Positions 46,035-57,289 are shown, counted from the first letter of the stretch. The stretch: 64,000 bases of DNA from Dicyema japonicum (GCA_011109175.1 RDEW01000106.1:1-64000), one strand, 5' to 3'. Program-made: numbers and translations. Notes: generated from the sequence alone by a model not told the origin.

Positions 46035-46630
46035 TTCGAGTAGGAATTTTAACAGTATGGAACATATGTTAGTTAGTAAGGGAAAGGGCTAAAAAAAGAA
46101 TAATTTTTTAATATTAAAAGTTAATTTTCGCTTAGTTTTTTATATTTAAATGTTTAATAGATTTTCGACATTAATTGTATTGAATTGTTTCAGGTTGTTA
46201 TAATTTTATTTTTTGCATTAATAATTAAGGCTAGACATCCAACGGATTTGAAAAAATTGGTATATTTAACTAAATAAAATAATTAGAGTCAGGAAAAATG
46301 TTATAACAATGCAAAAAAATCGATAGAGTTCCACGTACGGACTATTACATTTTTTATTTTAGTTATAGACAATTGGGATGCATGTCCAAAACAGTTTTAA
46401 AAAGGTTCTTTTCCATTTGTGAGGGAATAATTTAATTTGTAATAGGAGCATGGGTGTGTACTATGGATGACTTTTGAGAAACTGGTCCACAAGATATGGA
46501 AACCAGTCTGCAGCAATCATATCCTTTATATTTGTTCTGTTGAAGGTTAGAACCCACCTCAACCGATGCTAATAAGCCTTGCAGGGCCTTCTTCCTCTTT
46601 TGAAGTGATTGTCATATAATTGAGGGGTAA
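46035..46630. other. AT-rich noncoding sequence
   Basis: No gene seen. Confidence 0.3.
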
Positions 46631-46635
46631 TTCTC

Positions 46636-47087
46636 TTGTACGTTCTCAGAGTTCTACTGGTACAGGGCACTTCACGTAGCTCACCTTGTGTCCATCACTT
46701 CCAAGTTGACGCACTTTTCTTTTTGAATAGCAAGCCTTTCGTATTGAGTACATCTTGGAATCTCAAAACTAATGCCCATGTTCGACGGGCCTTGCTTTTT
46801 TGTTTTGGGAGTATGGTTGATGAAAATATCAGTGAAATTGCCAAACAGCTACTCAAGTGGTGGATGATAGTTTTTTTATGGACTCCTTTTTGATTTATAC
46901 GATTAATAGAACAAAGATTGTTTCATCTTGTGGAATGGTCGGTGTAATTTTGTATAAAAGTTCTAACTATACACAATTGTGTCCACAGATATTACATGGA
47001 TATTTGAAAGTGATCCAAGGATTGTTTCAAAAGCACCTTTACGCCGGGGTTGTAGCGACTAAACCTGAACTTGCAGAAATTGAATAA
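46636..47087 (+). CDS. Hypothetical frames, possible small-intron gene
   Basis: 46857-47087 gives VDDSFFMDSFLIYTINRTKI and YLKVIQGLFQKHLYAGVVAT to a stop, preceded by an overlapping frame 46636-46893. Composition looks coding, but no family is recognised and no exon model was convincing. Confidence 0.25.
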
Positions 47088-47089
47088 CA

Positions 47090-47785
47090 TATGCATGATC
47101 TCAACGACCAGAAACCCATGGCCCATAAAAACGGGGAGACAAGTGACCCATCTAACTTTTTTGTATTCTTAAAAATCATGCTAGGAGGACGTGTAGTCAA
47201 ATTAAAAAAAATTTCTTTGAAAGGGCTAACGACAGCTCACCCTCTTGCCTATTGAAGTAATAGTTTGAGCTCCTCCAAGAATCCTTTTTTCTATTAGGCA
47301 TTACGTACATAAAAAATGAAAAAGCAAAGTTACAGTCAATGTCACTGATTTGGTAACAAGATATGGATGTTACAAACATGGGGGATTGATGAATCTTGTT
47401 ATTTCAGGCTATAACCACCTGGTCTTGAATGGGTACCTTTAGCTTTCTAAAATGCCTGAAACTAATTTGTTTAATAGTTTTTTTATATAGAAATCACTTG
47501 TGGGTTTGTGTGATGCATGGCAGACAAGGAAGATAGAGAGCCCGCTCCACGAGTTCCCAAATTGGGGGAACACTCTCTTACTTTGTTAGATACAATCTGT
47601 AAACTTTACTGTCAAATTCCATTGGACATCTTTGAAAGAGATCTTCTAGTCATCTATAAGGTAGAAAGGACACAGCGACGAGGCTGATTGTCTATATCTG
47701 TCAAATAGTCTTTAAATCATTATGTGGACACGAACTCCCAACGTATGGAAGTTTCCTCTTCACATCAAATTAGTAAATTTCTCGA
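47090..47785. other. Unassigned sequence
   Basis: Contains a 60-codon minus frame (47197-47379) with a hydrophobic centre, unrecognised. Otherwise nothing supported. Confidence 0.25.
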
Positions 47786-47789
47786 GGCT

Positions 47790-47965
47790 TTTTTCCATTC
47801 ATGCACACGTGGGAACTCCCAGTGGAGTAGGGGAGAGAAAATGATCCCTTTACATACATCCCTGGGATTGGGCACCACTTGAGACAGATGGGTCACATGA
47901 CGCCACTCTTTTGAAAAGGGGTTGCCTCTCATGAACCCTATGGAGACCAACTGGATAAACCAGCG
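47790..47965 (-). repeat. Dispersed repeat X, partial copy
   Basis: GTGGGAACTCCCAGTGGAGT and GGGTCACATGACGCC match repeat X at 25.3 and 58.9 kb. Confidence 0.5.
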
Positions 47966-48106
47966 TGTTTCGGAGTCGTCGTGGATTCTGAGAAAGGCAT
48001 ACGTTTGAGTTTCTTGATGATTATTGCTCCAGCTATTCCAACAGCGGAAAGTATATCTGTCGAGGAGTCTTCTATACTTATTTTCTAAGCTCCCATTGCT
48101 TTCACG

Positions 48107-48300
48107 TCAGTAGAACGTGCCTTTGCTGGGCTCCCGATAGGATATGGAGGGACAGAGTCGACACATGCTGTACACAAACAAACCGTTTCCCTCCTCAAAT
48201 GGAAAGATTATTACTTCGTCCAGTCGCTTTCCATTTCCCCTGTCCAGAGAAGCAGAATCCACTATGGAAGCGTGTCCAACAGAGTCTAATGTGCGTTTCA
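48107..48300 (-). mobile_element. 'WDATC'-domain family fragment
   Basis: ASLDRGNGKRLDEVIIFPFE and EGNGLFV match GLDRGDGKRPDGMTLFPFTS of the 63.2-kb copy. Confidence 0.6.
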
Positions 48301-48321
48301 CGACATCATTCGAGTTAGTGT

Positions 48322-48475
48322 GATGCGGGAACTGGATAGTCTAGAAAGGACCTACACACAAGAAAAAGAAGTGAAGATCATTCCTTGGTTCTACGATTAA
48401 TTAAAATTAACTGTTCTTTACTTAAATAAACTGTGTGTCCTGCCTATGCGGAGCTATAAATACTATAGATCTCGT
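48322..48475 (+). repeat. tRNA-derived SINE, 5'-truncated copy g
   Basis: Begins at GCGGGAACTGGATAGTC and continues to GCCTATGCGGAGCT. Lacks the tRNA-like head. Confidence 0.65.
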
Positions 48476-48479
48476 GAAA

Positions 48480-48649
48480 AGTCTTTTATTATTAAATGAG
48501 TTCTTTGTCGACGGCAACGTTGCTCTTTTTCGAAGATGCCCAAGAGAAGTCGTAGTTGTTTTCTGTGGAAAAAGTTGAGGTTCTTTGGCGGTTAGGCTCA
48601 AGGTCCTCTCGTTATAAAGTAGAATTGACTCAATAAAGGAGTTGTACAA
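48480..48649 (-). mobile_element. Non-LTR RT C-terminal fragment
   Basis: LYNSFIESILLYN (family form LYNSFIVSILLYN..W) and TSLGHLRKRATLP. Similar to 16.6 kb. Confidence 0.45.
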
Positions 48650-48754
48650 AAATAATAAAATTGTCTCATTTTTTTCTAAGATGTCCTAATTGTACTATTT
48701 TGTTTTTAAAATGTCCTAAAAATGTCCTATTATTTCCGCCCTAGTTATTAATTT

Positions 48755-49540
48755 TGTTGGTGAAGCCTTTTGAAAAAAGAAAATCAGTTTTTACAGATCG
48801 TACTCGAAAAAAGAGAATTGAAATAAGAAATGCCCGATCGAATGAAACTATGGAGCAACATAGTGATCGTTTAATGCAATTGAGGATACATTCACAACAA
48901 ATGCGGGCTGAAGAATCAGCAGAATAGCAGAAACTTCGTTTAACGAATTGAAGAGACATGAACAACACATGCGAGCTGAAGAATCAGCAGAACAGCATAG
49001 CAGTCTGTTGACTGAATTGAGAACACATCCACAACAAATGGGGGCTGAAGAATCGGCAGAACAGAATAGCAGTTAGTTAACTTAATTGAGAACACAAACC
49101 AAACAAATGCGGGCTGAAGAGTTAGTTTTTGCGTTTAAATAAAATTTGGTTTTCAAAAAAAGAATCAGCAGAACATCAAAAACATCTCTAACCGAATTGA
49201 GGACACGAACAACAAATTCGAGCTGAAGAATCAGCAAAACATCATAGCAGTCGGTTAACTGATTTGAGAACACATGCCCAACAAGTCCGGGCTGTGGAAG
49301 TCCCAAAAGAGACTCAGCGTCTTTTGTAAAATAATAGATGCTCGCGACAGGCCCTCCACAGGAGCTAGAGCATGTGCACGCGGAGCGATTGCCTCATTTG
49401 TCAGGAACTACCAAAAATGCCTCATTTGTCAGGAAACTCCGAACCAAAATAAAAAATCAAAATTGGAACGACATTTAAAACAAAGCATGCGAATTTTGCA
49501 AAAAAATCCAATTGGCGACTCACGAATGAATGCTGTGTAA
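48755..49540 (+). mobile_element. Helitron-like coding repeat, decayed
   Basis: A basic lead-in (DRTRKKRIEIRNARSNETME) and six tandem units of about 69 bp (48853-49308), each encoding EQHSSRLTELRTHAQQMRAE-ESA or a decayed form. A 40-bp AT insertion interrupts unit 4. Then 49274-49540 has ARGAIASFVRNYQKCLICQE. Such charged ESxExxxxRL repeats precede the Rep/helicase in Helitron-like ORFs, but no Rep or helicase motif is present, so the assignment is tentative. Confidence 0.4.
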
Positions 49541-49544
49541 GAAC

Positions 49545-50120
49545 TTGCAAAAAATATTCAGATTGAGAGTTCAGTTAAGAGATCGCAAAAAAGGGGAAAA
49601 TTATTTCACGATTTTTCAAATAAGACAGAAATCGTGAATAAAATGAAGAATATAAGTTGCTTTTCTGTTTAATGAACTCGACTTTTTTCATTTTTAATGC
49701 TTTCATTAAAAAATAATGAATAAATTTGTCAAAATTTTAAAATCAATTTAATAAATTTTTTAAGAATAATCAAGATTATTTATTTAATTTTTTCATAAAA
49801 TGAGTTATTAACGATTTTCACTTTTTTAATTTCTAATAAAGTATTACCAGAATTCCGAGAATTGATAATCCACTATTTCCGTATTTTAAAAGTATTTTTA
49901 AAGTTCTTCAATATGATTTATCGCGTCTGCATACCCAATTTCCTTTAATTTTTTTAAAGTTCATTGTTATCTTCATCTCTTCAGAGCTTTTACAGCTTGA
50001 CTCTTAGATTTTTTCCAAGAATTCTACATAATTAAACAAATTTTTATCGATTGTAGAAAAGTTATTGAAATCATATTTATTTTTGAAGTTGAAGTTATCT
50101 AGGGTTTTATTCGCAATAAA
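49545..50120. other. AT-rich noncoding sequence
   Basis: No gene seen. Confidence 0.3.
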
Positions 50121-50125
50121 TTCAA

Positions 50126-50580
50126 TTGATACATAACACTCTAAGAACAACAACTAGAGACAACATTCAGACGTCTGGAGATGCTAGACGCACATACTTC
50201 CCTATTCCTGCTGAGAACGCCTTTATCAGTACAGAAACTGAACTACGTTCTTCGGGGGGCACCCTGCTACCTGAAAATACAACAGCTCGATGCTATAGAT
50301 TCCCTCTTCCGGACCACTATTGAACGTACTACCAATGTGAAATTTGACGACCGTGGTGGGACTAAGCAACCCTACCCGTTAGCTTGAGTGGACTGAGAAT
50401 CCCTTCACCAAAAATCTGGCTTGCCCCGAGTATCTGTCCTATTTAGGCTCCAGCCGACTGCTTATCAGGATGATTCTCCTACTTCAAACAGAATCATCTG
50501 AAATCACAGATATGGAGCATTTGAAAGGGATGATGTCTGAGCAGAAGAAATGTTTCCATAAAACTTAGTTTTTGACATTA
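50126..50580 (+). mobile_element. RT C-terminal fragment of the 'WDATC' family
   Basis: LNYVLRGAPCYLKIQQLDAI followed by DSLFRTTIERTTNVKFDD parallels LLYLLRCSPCYEQYDILLSI in the 62.9-kb copy. Later SGGVGI-type sequence in another frame. Confidence 0.6.
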
Positions 50581-50779
50581 ATGGTTCACAGTCTATAATG
50601 ATTATGCAATTTAAGTGAGATAGAGATTGTAGATAATTTTTTTGCTAACAGTTAGAAATAATTTCAGCATACATTACTCCATGCATCTGAGATTATTGTT
50701 ACCACTTATCACAAGAGGTAGATTCTCCTGACAATGCTATGAATTTTAATTGATGCCTCTCTTTGAAAGGGAAGAACCT

Positions 50780-51916
50780 TGAGATACTTCATAGGCAAGG
50801 GGTCTCTTGATTAGTTAGTCTTGACGTTCCCTTCTTTGTGTTAAATAATGACCATTCAAAATGCACTGAATTGACGGCGATGTAAGAAATCATTAGATAT
50901 GAATAAAGGAATCCTCTTTCGATAAACGGTAGAATATTTTTTATTCGAAAAATAGTTCCCTTGTTTGCATTGTAAATGATAGATAAACTCCTTTCAGAAT
51001 GTTCCTTTTTTAAGATATGATCTGCAATCTTCAATTTTGTTTCATGATTCAAACGCACCACAATCAACAAAAAAAATTTGAATGAATCGTGACTTTTAAA
51101 ATATTTATTTTTAAAATCGGTTAAATAAAATCATATAATTATTTTAAATAATAAAAAAGTAATGCCCCAACTCGAGGTGCTAAATTTAATCGACTTGCCA
51201 GACATTTGGTATAAAATTTATAGATCGCCCCAAAACGGAGTTTTCCCCGGTTCTAGGTAAATTCATCGCGGTAAATTATCGCCGTAATTTCATCGCTGGT
51301 AAATTCATCGCTGGTAAATTCATCGCCGGTAAATTCAAGCGACCACGTGGGTTCTTCAAAAAGAGGTCGAAATTTTGATTTTTATATTATCATTAAAATG
51401 TAATTTTGGAGATTAATTTGACGATATGAGTCACGTGGCCAGATCCCAAGATAGAAGAAATTTGAAAACCTCAATTCTCCAAATAGTGTTAGATTTACTC
51501 AACGATGTGCACCACACGTGTGTGTATTGGTTAAAGTGATAGAAAATTATTGATTATCTTACTGATTATTGATTAATAACAAAGGTCAAACTTTAGAAAA
51601 AATAGGTCCCCTCTCTTCAGTTTTCATAGTCCTACCGTCACGGATACATGATTCATATCGCCGAATAATCTCCAAAATCGCAATTTAACTATAATATAAA
51701 AAATCAAATTTCGACCTCTTCTATTTAGACACCAGCCCACGTGGTTCTTTGATTCAACTGGGATGAATTTACCTCGCGATGAATTTACCTAGCGATGAAT
51801 TTACCGGCGATGATAATTTACCTTGCGATGAATTTACCGGCGATGAATTTACCGGTTACCGTTTTCCCCAAAAAGAGATGCCCTACCTCGGAGGTGCCCT
51901 GAATATAGGTCGACTG
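50780..51916 (-). mobile_element. pogo/Tigger element, minus strand, 5' half
   Basis: The minus frame 51070-50790 has LNHETKLKIADHILKKEHSE then ANKGTIFRIKNILPFIE, the Psq/CENP-B N-terminal HTH. The 5' end, CAGTCGACCTATATTCAGGG on the minus strand, lies at 51916 followed by TA. A foldback element (51249-51860) has inserted in its 5' region. The catalytic half was not found. Confidence 0.6.
51249..51860. mobile_element. Foldback element with 9-bp target duplication (MULE-type MITE)
   Basis: 612 bp flanked by perfect 9-bp direct repeats GTTTTCCCC (51240-51248 and 51861-51869). Ends GGTTCTAGGTAAATTCATCG and, reversed, GGTAACCGGTAAATTCATCG. The outer arms are tandem GGTAAATTCATCGC(CG) units (about five left, six right). 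Inverted similarity continues inward through CCACGTGGG, AAGAGGTCGAAATTT and TTTTGGAGATTA on both sides, nearly 200 bp per arm, with a loop of about 200 bp. No coding. A 9-bp duplication and long TIRs are typical of Mutator-like elements. Confidence 0.8.
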
Positions 51917-52149
51917 TATAAAGTCATTGCTTATGTACAACTCGGTACACGGGGGTCACCGAGCTTCTATTTCTAACAAAATCAAAAGGCTCATGTCTTT
52001 ATAATCACCCATGGGGTTAAATTTAATGAGTAAAAGAGAGATGGGAACTTTAGAGAAACACAATTGTCATATGGAAAAAAAAATTCGAAACGTGGCACCT
52101 TAGTTAATATAACGTTTTTTTGGTTTTGTGAAAGTGCTTTTTAATAATA

Positions 52150-53542
52150 AAGTATGACCTCCGTTTGGGACAGACCTCTGGCTTGGGGAACCTCTATTTT
52201 TGTGGAAACCTGTGTTTTTGGGGTAGTTTGAAAATGGCATAATTTTTATGCGGCACTTTCCAATTTGAAAATTATCGGAACCTCTAAGTGGGGCACTGGA
52301 TTTTTAATTTATGTACATATTTGCCATTAATATTAAAATTAATTATTTGAATCTTCGTGTAATTATTGCATTCTTGTGGTTATGGCTCGTAAGCTTAGTC
52401 TTGAGGATTAAAATTGCTAAGGAAAAAGTGAAAATGAACATATTACTGAACGAGATATTGTAAATAAATACAAAATTAGTAAAGGTTGTTTAATAATTTC
52501 AGTTTTTAATCACTGTATCACGGATAAAAAATTATCTCAATTTTTTAATACAGGAACTGTTTAAACAGATTTTCCAGAAAAAAGTCAATGCTCTCCTAAT
52601 ACTTCATCTCAAAAATTGAATAAAATTGTTTTTGAGGTTTTACCAAGACAAGGAAGAAAAGGTCACGATTCTTTTCTCAATCAGTGCTTGTGGGGAAAAA
52701 TTGAATCCGTTTTTAGTGGGGGAAATTTAAATCTCTATAGTGTATGAAAAACTTTAACCCTAAGAACATGGAGTTTTCTATTCATCATCCAAAAATTCTT
52801 GGATGACATCAGAATTATTTATTACTTGGCACACCATTACAAATGAACAATTGATTAAGCGATCGATTCCATAAACGACTCAAAATTCCAGCGTTGCAGG
52901 CGCAGGGAACCAGACGTCTCAACGGCGAGTGGAACAAACAAAAAATCCTTGTGTAGGCTTTCTCAGCGCAGAACACGCTCAATATAAGACACGCTTTTTT
53001 CCCGTTTCATCTTCTCGGCCATATTATTATTATAAGCACTTATCGCTATGTCATAGGACTTGACAAAGCATGTGCAACACGAGTTAGCAAATCACTGGTT
53101 AGTTTCATCCACTTCCTTCTATTCAAAGCCGCAGTGCGCAACCAGTCAAGATCCTCTCCACTTCCAAGATGTTGTCCCATTTCTTTGAGGTCCTCGTCGA
53201 GAACGACTGCCAGTGTCGTCCTTGGTCTTCTCGGCCTTCTCAGCGGCAAAACACGCTCAATATAAGACAGATTATTTTCGTGTATTAGAATAAAAAATAA
53301 AATAACAGATATTTTAGTGTAATAGAATAAAAAAATTTTTTCTGTTTTAAAAAAATACATTAGTTATAGAATTAATGGAAAACATGCTTTAATGTTCATA
53401 AAAATACTTATTGATAAAATTAATGGAAAATACGTTAAAACTGTTAAAGTTTTTATAAAAATGTCGGACCTCTATTTTTGGGGAAACCTCTGTTTTTGTG
53501 GCAATTTTTTTAAAATGGATGCCCCAAATGGAGGTTATACTG
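52150..53542 (+). mobile_element. pogo/Tigger element, complete ends, decayed transposase
   Basis: Left end AAGTATGACCTCCGTTTGGG after TA (52148-52149). Right end, reversed, CAGTATAACCTCCATTTGGG before TA (53543-53544). Both ends carry CCTCTATTTTTGTGGAAACC-type subterminal repeats. Inside, with stops and shifts: MARKLSLED, ENEHITERDIVNKYKISKGC (HTH), then SFLFIIQKFLDDIRII-like DDE remnants. An RTE fragment (53046-53360, -) lies inside. Confidence 0.75.
53046..53300 (-). mobile_element. RTE-like 3' coding end inside a pogo element
   Basis: LRRPRRPRTTLAVVLDEDLK, GEDLDWLRTAALNRRKWMKL. Same type as 42.6 kb. Confidence 0.6.
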
Positions 53543-53544
53543 TA

Positions 53545-54110
53545 ATATGGAATATTTATCAAATAAGTTGTTTTTGCTAGATTCCATGAGGCACAACCAC
53601 AGCTAACGATTGGCCCAAATAGTGAGTACATAGAGAATCTAATGTTGAACATGAGCTACCGTATTGCTGAGAATCATCACTTAATTAGAAATGAAATTAT
53701 TCCAAAGACTGAGAGTAAAACCAAACTAACTAATATCGTTGTCCTGACGAGTACCGGTAGAACCCTCATCAAGGAACAGTGATCCAGAGTACATTAACCT
53801 GCAAGTTCAGACTCGTCCCCATGAACAAAATAGTTTCCCGGTTGAATGAAGAGATGGATCCAAATGACATTTTATATTTCCTGAGTTAGGCGGACTCGAT
53901 GACGTCACTAGATGGAAGGAAGAGAAATATTCAATCAAGTAACCACATGGCGTGACGTAAGCTTTAATTTTTTTAATCTGAAATAAACTTAATATGATTT
54001 TTAATAAAAAAATTATTAGAATTTGAATATTTAATAAATTAAGATTAATTTAAAATTAATTTTTTGAAATTTGAAAAAAATAGAAAGAAATAAAATTTAA
54101 ATAATATAAC
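53545..54110. other. Flank with possible non-LTR 3' debris, ACS upstream region
   Basis: GAATCATCACTTAATTAG (53671) and AAACCAAACTAACTAAT (53719) resemble the family 3' stem-loop sequences. The last 170 bp before the acetyl-CoA synthetase start are very AT-rich and probably contain its promoter; no element can be named. Confidence 0.35.
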
Positions 54111-54112
54111 AA

Positions 54113-56597
54113 ATGATCAACTCGAACGGATCTAATGAAAAACACGATGGTTCAATACAAAAAGCTGAAAAGTCTGTATATGAACCAACAGAGCACGTGC
54201 TAAACTCAAGTCATTTACAGAAAATGACGGAATATAAACGAATGTATTACATGTCTGTCATAAATCCTAAACAATTTTGGGGACAAATTGCAAGACAATT
54301 TTACTGGAAAAATTTTGAAGACAACAACAATGTCACGTGGAACTTTGATATATCAAAAGGTCCCATCTTTACAAGATGGTTCAGGGGAGCCAAAACAAAT
54401 ATGAGCTATAATTGCCTCGACCGGCATATTATCAATGGACGTGGGACAGAGTGGCTTTCTTTTGGTGAGATTTACCCTTAATAATTTTGTAGGGAAGGAA
54501 ATGATCCCTCTGATAGCAGAAAAATCACATACAAGCAGCTTCATCAGCAAGTTTGTAAACTGGCAAATGTGCTAAAATCAAAAGGTTATTTTCTAAACAC
54601 AATAATACCACATGTGCCACGCCTTATACACCTAAACCTCTAATTACCTACACATTAATACATTCTGTAGGGTTAAAGAAGGGAGACACTGTTTCTATCT
54701 ACATGCCCATGATCCCCGAACTCATAGTGGCAATGCTGGCGTGTGCTAGACTTGGAATTATTCACTCAATTATTGTAATTTTGCTTAATTAGTCAGTTTG
54801 CTGGATTTTCGGCAAATTCTCTCTGTGTTCGGTTTATTAGTGCAAAGCCGAAATTGGTGATCACTGCTGGTTTATAATAGTGTTACCATTAGATGCCTTT
54901 TGGCGGGGGACAAAACTGATAAATTTAAAAAAGATATGTGATGAAGGAATCGAATTGTACGAAAAACAGTAGAATATATTTTTATACGAATAAAGGGGCA
55001 ATTCCATTATTGGTGTGATATGGAAGAGACATTTGAATCCAGGCCCTCATCAGACGGCTAAGGAAGAACTGGGATCTCGACCTTACAATGTGGAGGTACC
55101 TTTAAGCTTAAATGAAAGATAAATATTAAAAAAGGCAGAGATACTTCGTGGGATAAGGCAATGGAGAAAGTGAGTGTTTTATGTGACCCCGTTTGGCTTG
55201 ATGCGGAAGACCCTTTATTTATGCTTCACACAAGGTTGATTCCTTTGCTTAGAATTAGCGGTTCTACGGGAATTCCTAAGGCAATTTTGCATACAAACGG
55301 GGGATACATGTTATATACAGCCACCACATTCAAATATTCGTTTGACTACAATCAACGAGACATTTACTGGTGTACCGCGGACCTCGGTTGGATCACAGGA
55401 CATTCTTACATATGCTATGGTCCTCTTCTAAACTGCGCACGGAGTGTTATGGTTACCTTGCATGTAAACATCGGCTAGTTTGAGGGGGTAATGACATTCC
55501 CAGACGTCAGCAGATTTTGGAGAATTTGCGATAAATATGAAGTGAATCAGTTCTACACATCTCCCACTGCTATTCGGTCACTAATGTCATACGACGAGAG
55601 TTACGTGACAGAGTAATCTGCCTTGAGATTATTTCGCAGGACAAGCAACCGTGATTCCCTCAGAATTATCGGAACTGTGGGGGAGCCAATAAATCCTGAC
55701 GTTTGGGAGTGGTATTACAGAGTAGTAGGAAAATCTCGTTGCGCAGTAATCGACACATATTGGCAGACAGAAACAGTTTTTTTAATTTTCCATTTTGTAG
55801 GGAGGGCACATTATCACCCCCATGCCATGCTTTAAGGCCAAGCCAGGATCAGCTGTAAATGTTACTCAAACATTTTAGACTCTTCCGTTTTTCGGGATTG
55901 TGCCCGTGATTCTGGACGATAACGGAAAGAACTCAAAGGGAAGGCTGATGGTTACCTGGTATAGCCTTACTCTGAGATTAGGGAGTCAAACAAGCCTGGC
56001 CTGGGATGATGAGGACTATTTATGGAGATTATGAACGTTTTAAGAAAACTTACTTTGAACGATTCCCAGGGTACTACATTACTGGGGATGGTTTAATCAC
56101 ACGTGACTTTGTTAGGCGCTCATCGAGACGATGATGGATATTTCTGGATAACGGGCAGAATTGACGACATGCTCAACGTGTCTGGACATTTACTGAGCAC
56201 TGCTGAAGTTGAGGCTGTTCTGGTGCAACATCCCAGCGTCGTTGAAGCTGCTGCAGTGACTGCTCCTCATAGTATTAAGGGAGAGTGCATATATTGCTTC
56301 GTTTCACTCCACCAGGGAGAGGAATTTACTCCACAAATCGAAAAGGAAATAAGAATGGAAGGTAAAAACAGGAGTCATTTAGTTCGCAATACGATCGGTC
56401 CGTTTGCAGCGCCAGAATATGTACAGCACGCCAAGGCATTGCCAAAAACACGATCAGGAAAAATAATCAGACGCGTTTTGCGTCAAATTGCAAAGGGATC
56501 GACAGAATTTGGGGATCTCTCCTCCATAAACGACTATTCCGTCATCGCTGATCTTCAGGCTGGGTACGAACTAATCCTTCGATCAAAGCAAGCATAA
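54113..56597 (+). CDS. ACSS: Acetyl-CoA synthetase (15 exons)
   Basis: Makes acetyl-CoA from acetate, ATP and CoA through acetyl-AMP. Exons: 54113-54464, 54493-54584, 54671-54774, 54797-54869, 54893-54968, 54996-55095, 55119-55234, 55259-55451, 55479-55612, 55640-55775, 55801-55854, 55879-55950, 55982-56090, 56116-56361, 56383-56597. Introns are 21-31 bp except one of 86 bp. Landmarks: [16 protein letters not shown] (N-terminal), [28 protein letters not shown] (P-loop), FWCTAD-type [55 protein letters not shown] (hinge Asp) and [11 protein letters not shown] (catalytic Lys). The sum is 2072 nt, one short: a G is missing in the GGG at 54443-54445 (GRG-DRVAFFWEGN needs four). With it the protein is 690 residues, close to human ACSS2 (701). 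No targeting peptide is evident, suggesting the cytosolic/nuclear form. Confidence 0.92.
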
Positions 56598-56707
56598 TTC
56601 TCGACATTTACTAACAATTTTAAACTCAAAAATGAAAATGTTAAATTTGCTGTAAAGCTATAAGCGTGACTCCCACCAAAACCCCGTGAATGACTAAATT
56701 TAAGAGA

Positions 56708-57020
56708 TCAAACAACCATTAAAGGATTCCCCTTGGAGAGGACAACACATTCGATAACAACATCGGTCTTCAACTTCCCGGAAACAATTCCATTTTTAAC
56801 GAATGTATACACAGGGGTGGTTTCAACCATTTTATTGGTCATTTTGAGGAAATAGTTCCCATTTCCACAGACTCCAATCGTATTAGTGTTATTTCCCACA
56901 AACACATGCTTGTCATTCGCCTGATATATGTCCCAGCCAGCTAGATGTCCTCTATGTTCGAGCATATATCTTTGTCCCGTAGTAGTTGTTGTGGCAATGA
57001 ATCTGTCACAAGTTACATTT
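56708..57020 (-). CDS. Hypothetical secreted/unknown protein, last exon
   Basis: The minus-strand frame, extendable in frame to about 57025 (VTCDRFIATTTTTGQRYMLE), contains LAGWDIYQANDKHVFVGNNT, GNGNYFLKMTNKMVETTPVY and KTDVVIECVVLSKGNP to a stop at 56708. It converges with the acetyl-CoA synthetase (110 bp apart). A 5' exon beginning MKCSSTLRYFY (about 57112) is possible but needs a 53-bp intron. Family not recognised. Confidence 0.4.
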
Positions 57021-57289
57021 CCTGGTTTCTCAAATGTATTTTGAGTTGTCAGAAAACCTTAAAGTCAAATATTCTTAAATACATAGAAGTAACGCAAGGT
57101 GGACGAACATTTCATTTTTGTCGTTATTTGACTAATTAAGCTTGTTATTTTTCGTTAATTTCCTGTTTAGGAAACTTCAGTTAACAATGAATGTTGTTCG
57201 ATTTGAATTTATTTAAATAAATTATATTTTAATAAAATGTTTTAGTTTAAATTTTATTTAATTTAATGGTTTTATTTTATTTATTTTAT

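Noticed and set aside
51249-51340. CRISPR-like or satellite array of GGTAAATTCATCGC
   Set aside because: Units lack uniform spacers and are mirrored at 51765-51860 as inverted arms within a 9-bp duplication; a transposon end.
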